In this document: positions 42,531 through 45,220 of the stretch, piece after piece
Layout: each line of letters opens with the position of its first letter
Numbering within the stretch: position 1 is the first letter of the stretch
Assembly (NCBI GenBank): GCA_029005135.1
Contig: JAQXFO010000040.1
Location: 1-45,220, forward strand
Source of the DNA: Lachnospiraceae bacterium
GTDB lineage: Bacteria; Bacillota; Clostridia; Lachnospirales; Lachnospiraceae
Length of the DNA stretch: 45,220 nucleotides
Direction of reading: 5' to 3'
Program-made: the position numbers and the translations under genes
Notes under the pieces: model-generated
Told to the model about the DNA's origin: nothing
The model's database searches: none
Seen by the model: the letters and a program-made list of their open reading frames with translations, nothing else

Positions 42531-44435
42531 TCAGGAGCCGGCTTCCCGGATCCTGTCATTGAGCTCGGTCAGATAAACCCAGCGCTCCATCTTGCCCGAC
42601 AGGGCCTGCTCCGCCGCCTCCAGTTCCGCCGTCAGCGCCGTCAGACGGGCGGCGTCGGTCGCATGGGCGGCCATAGTGTCATGGAGCCTTCCGATCTCCG
42701 CTTCCAGAGACGCGATATCCTCTTCGATCGTCTCGAATTCACGGGCTTCACTAAAGGTGAAGCGGAGCTTTTTCTCCCGTACCTTCCAGCCGGCCCGGCT
42801 GTCGGATGACACGGCGGCCGGCTTTCCGCCGTCGGAAATGCTGCTGCCGTCAGTGTCACCGGCGGCCCCTCTGCGGGCTGTCGGTACTCCGCGGTTTCCG
42901 CTTCTTCCGCGGGCAGCCCCGGCTGCAGCTTTCTCTGCCGCCTCGGCTTCTTCCACCGCTTGCCGGATCAGATAATCCGAGTAATTACCCTCATAGCGGC
43001 GTATGGTTCCGTCCTCGAAGGCAAACAGCCGGCGCACGGTCCGATCCAGAAAATACCGGTCATGGGACACCGTGATCACGATCCCCTCAAAGGCATCGAG
43101 ATAATCCTCCAGTACCGTCAGCGTCCGGATATCCAGGTCGTTGGTCGGCTCATCCAGGATCAGCACATTCGGTGCCCCCATCAGGATACGCATCAAATAC
43201 AGACGCCGCCGCTCCCCGCCGGAGAGATTATCGATCCGCGACCATGACATCGTCCCGTCAAAGAGAAACCGCTCCATCAGGGAAGAGGCCGACACCAATC
43301 CCTCCGGCGTTCGGATGTACTCACCCACCTCACGGATATAGTCGATGGCCCGCAGGCTGCCGTCAAGCTCTTCATTTTCCTGGGAGAAAAAGCCGATCTT
43401 CACCGTCTGCCCCACCTCGACAGTACCGGCATCCGGCGTCAGACGGCCGGCCAGGATTTTCAGAAGCGTGGTCTTGCCGCACCCGTTCGGGCCGATGATG
43501 CCGATGCGGTCATTTTTCAGGAAATGATAAGAAAAACCGCTGAACAGCTGTCGGCCGCCCCGGCTCATGCCAAGGCCATCGGCCTCAACGGTCTTGCGGC
43601 CCATGCGGGACGCCAGCGAGGTCATCTCCACCGTCGATTCAGCGCTGATGTCCTCGATTGCCTGCATGGCACGGATTCTGTCAATATGTGCCTTCTGCTT
43701 GGTACTGCGGGCTCTGGCACCGCGCATCAGCCACTGAAGTTCCGTTCTGAGGAGACTTTTACGCTTGCGCTCCGTCGCCAGGGCACTGTCAAGGCGCGCC
43801 TCTCTGAGACGGACATAATCGGCATAGCTGCCGGGATAGGTATACAGCTTGCCCTGATCCACCTCAACGATACGGTTCACGACACGGTCAAGAAAATACC
43901 GATCATGGGTAACCAGCACAAGGGCCCCCTTCCGGGCCGTCAGGTAACCCTCCAGATACTCGGCCATCGCGTTGTCAAGGTGGTTCGTCGGCTCATCCAG
44001 CACCAGAATTTCCGAGGGTGTCAAAAGTGTTCTCACCAGCGCGACCCTCTTCTTCTGACCGCCGGACAGACGAGCGACCCTGTCTTCGTGGCCGGTGATA
44101 CCCAGAGAATTGAGCATGGCTCTGGCTTCGGCTTCCGCCGACCATCGGTCCTGCTCCGGCAGCAGCTCGCCGAGAACGGCCTCAAGTACCGTCTCCTCTT
44201 CCCCGAAAACCGGTGTCTGGGGCAGATAGGCGATACGGGTGTGATGCCGGAGACTGATCTTGCCGGCATCACAGGTCTCGACGCCGGCGATGATCTTAAG
44301 AAGTGTGGATTTCCCCATACCGTTGACACCGATCACGCCGATCTTGTCATGGTCGTTAATGCTGAAATTCACATCATCCAGAACCACCCGGTTGGTGTAA
44401 GCCCGGGTGATATGTTCCATCGTCAGTATATTCAT
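42531..44435 (-). CDS. ABC-F ATPase, Uup-like
   Basis: A 634-residue soluble protein with two ABC domains: GVNGMGKST (36-44), LSGGQ (123-127), DEPTNHLD (147-154), then GPNGCGKTT (315-323), LSGGE (404-408), DEPTNDLD (428-435). They are joined by the basic P-site tRNA-interaction linker (about 205-265, RARSTKQKAHIDR). The C-terminus (about 505-634) is a low-complexity Gly/Ala/Arg stretch and a coiled coil, as in Uup. ABC-F proteins act at the ribosomal E site to relieve stalls; some give antibiotic resistance. Its start overlaps the SseB-like gene stop (ATGA). Confidence 0.93.
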   Translation of the reverse strand: MNILTMEHITRAYTNRVVLDDVNFSINDHDKIGVIGVNGMGKSTLLKIIAGVETCDAGKISLRHHTRIAYLPQTPVFGEEETVLEAVLGELLPEQDRWSAEAEARAMLNSLGITGHEDRVARLSGGQKKRVALVRTLLTPSEILVLDEPTNHLDNAMAEYLEGYLTARKGALVLVTHDRYFLDRVVNRIVEVDQGKLYTYPGSYADYVRLREARLDSALATERKRKSLLRTELQWLMRGARARSTKQKAHIDRIRAMQAIEDISAESTVEMTSLASRMGRKTVEADGLGMSRGGRQLFSGFSYHFLKNDRIGIIGPNGCGKTTLLKILAGRLTPDAGTVEVGQTVKIGFFSQENEELDGSLRAIDYIREVGEYIRTPEGLVSASSLMERFLFDGTMSWSRIDNLSGGERRRLYLMRILMGAPNVLILDEPTNDLDIRTLTVLEDYLDAFEGIVITVSHDRYFLDRTVRRLFAFEDGTIRRYEGNYSDYLIRQAVEEAEAAEKAAAGAARGRSGNRGVPTARRGAAGDTDGSSISDGGKPAAVSSDSRAGWKVREKKLRFTFSEAREFETIEEDIASLEAEIGRLHDTMAAHATDAARLTALTAELEAAEQALSGKMERWVYLTELNDRIREAGS

Positions 44436-45220
44436 ACAAACCTCGGATCCGTAAGCAGCGCCCGGGCCCTGTCGGCGGCAATGGGCAGGTTGGCGCCGGT
44501 CGGATTGATCACGATGCCGTCTACCCGGTCTCCTCCAAGAAAGGCGTTGACCAGTTCTTCATACGTGAAGACACGATACGAAAAATTCTTCCCCGGCTGT
44601 CTTCCCCGGGTCAGCTCATGGTAATCGGCAAAAACCGGTATCAGCTTCTTGTTAAGGGCCTTGTGCAGCAGCACCAGAGGAACGAAGCGCGTGACGCCGT
44701 CTTTCTCCGCCCCGTCACCGGCCCCGGCATCACCGCCGGAAGGCTTCAGCGGCACCATTTCCACATAGAGAGAGGCCTGGCGCAGATTTTTCATCGCCTC
44801 CTCATCAAGGGGCAGAAGCGTCTCCTTCTCCACCTCCTCCGGCTTGCTGTAAAGCGCCAGCTGCTGGCTCAGATAGACCAGGCAGATCTGCAGGGTCTTG
44901 TTGCTGATCAGAGGCCGGCCGGCAGGATCCTTCGCATCCGGGTTTTCTTTCACGATGTCCTCGATCGGCATCATCAGCGAGGAACCGTCGGTATCCACAA
45001 AATTGACGGCATCCAGCCCCAGGGCAAGGCATTCCCCGAAAAAACGCAGACGCTGCTGCTGATCCGTTTTGAGAATACGAAGCTTCCGGCGGGGATCCGC
45101 CTTCGCAATCGCCTGGGCCTTAGACAGAGCCTGCTTTTCATCGGCATAGACCTCGGCATAATCCAGACAGCTTTCCGCATGGCAGCGCACATAAGGCAGC
45201 TGACGGCTGCCGGAAAAAAG
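44432..45220 (-). CDS. SseB-like protein, C-terminal part (partial)
   Basis: The reading frame is open to the right edge (263 codons visible), with coherent sequence FSGSRQLPYVRCHAESC before any start codon, so the true start lies outside. It has an SseB-like region containing YADEKQALSKAQAI, FFGECLALGLDAVNFVDTDG and, near the C-terminus, FVPLVLL...KLIPVFADYHELTR and DGIVINPTGANLPI, which match the SseB N-terminal-type fold. The family has no firm biochemical role. It is the first visible gene of the SseB-ABC-F-GT2 operon and overlaps the ABC-F start by four bases. Confidence 0.75.
   Translation of the reverse strand, partial: LFSGSRQLPYVRCHAESCLDYAEVYADEKQALSKAQAIAKADPRRKLRILKTDQQQRLRFFGECLALGLDAVNFVDTDGSSLMMPIEDIVKENPDAKDPAGRPLISNKTLQICLVYLSQQLALYSKPEEVEKETLLPLDEEAMKNLRQASLYVEMVPLKPSGGDAGAGDGAEKDGVTRFVPLVLLHKALNKKLIPVFADYHELTRGRQPGKNFSYRVFTYEELVNAFLGGDRVDGIVINPTGANLPIAADRARALLTDPRFV

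Noticed and set aside
1-45220. tRNA or rRNA genes, CRISPR arrays, insertion sequences, prophage genes
   Set aside because: I saw no cloverleaf-type tRNA sequence, repeat-spacer pattern, transposase or phage genes anywhere in the window.

Overview
The window is a gene-dense stretch of a moderately GC-rich chromosome from a low-GC-lineage (Firmicutes) anaerobe, most likely class Clostridia and possibly a Lachnospirales-type gut organism. The evidence is the tig-clpP-clpX-lon-ysxC order, an ECF transporter module next to truA, YlmH, the oxygen/NO-detoxification set typical of strict anaerobes (A-type flavoprotein, rubredoxin, flavodoxin/ferredoxin fusion), strong AGGAGG ribosome sites and consensus sigma-A promoters. 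I see no rRNA, tRNA, CRISPR array, prophage or insertion sequence.

Layout. 1-1.7 kb: the start of a degV gene, an Rrf2-regulated flavodoxin-ferredoxin gene and a small metal-binding HMA protein. 2.1-3.1 kb: rplM-rpsI behind a perfect consensus promoter. 3.3-6.6 kb: a three-gene operon of membrane proteins that each begin with a zinc ribbon or RING-like module, divergent from an XRE regulator. 7.1-8.6 kb: an SDR dehydrogenase and a TetR regulator that diverge over a palindrome-rich 137-bp region. 8.5-18.9 kb: a long minus-strand operon tig-clpP-clpX-lon-ysxC-ecfA(A1-A2 fusion)-ecfT-truA/alkD, with stop/start overlaps at every junction from lon onward. 19.0-21.3 kb: a DJ-1/PfpI protein and a YlmH/secreted C39-like cysteine protease pair. 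21.4-31.4 kb: A-type flavoprotein, a C_GCAxxG_C_C protein, three MATE exporters, a stand-alone homocysteine S-methyltransferase, an EamA exporter, and a xanthine/uracil permease with a small unknown protein. 31.5-34.2 kb: a solitary DnaK, a rubredoxin and a Nim-like flavoprotein. 34.2-40.2 kb: a six-gene operon of acyltransferase, MoxR-type AAA ATPase, VWA protein, HAD phosphatase, Na+-symporter and Nim-like protein. 40.3-45.2 kb: an FAD oxidoreductase, then a family-2 glycosyltransferase, an ABC-F protein and an SseB-like protein cut by the window edge.

How they fit together. The centre is proteostasis and ribosome assembly (trigger factor, ClpXP, Lon, YsxC), to which vitamin-uptake energising subunits and RNA/DNA maintenance have been appended. 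The flanks are redox defence and small-molecule export.

Most interesting points: (1) an uninterrupted TruA-AlkD-type fusion joining a tRNA pseudouridine synthase to a DNA alkylation-repair HEAT domain; (2) a single-chain EcfA1-EcfA2; (3) the acyltransferase-MoxR-VWA operon of unknown function; (4) the zinc-ribbon/RING membrane operon with a decayed-looking zinc-ribbon fragment nearby; and (5) several palindromic operators in divergent promoter regions. Functions are assigned from sequence motifs and recall of protein families only; no database search was run.
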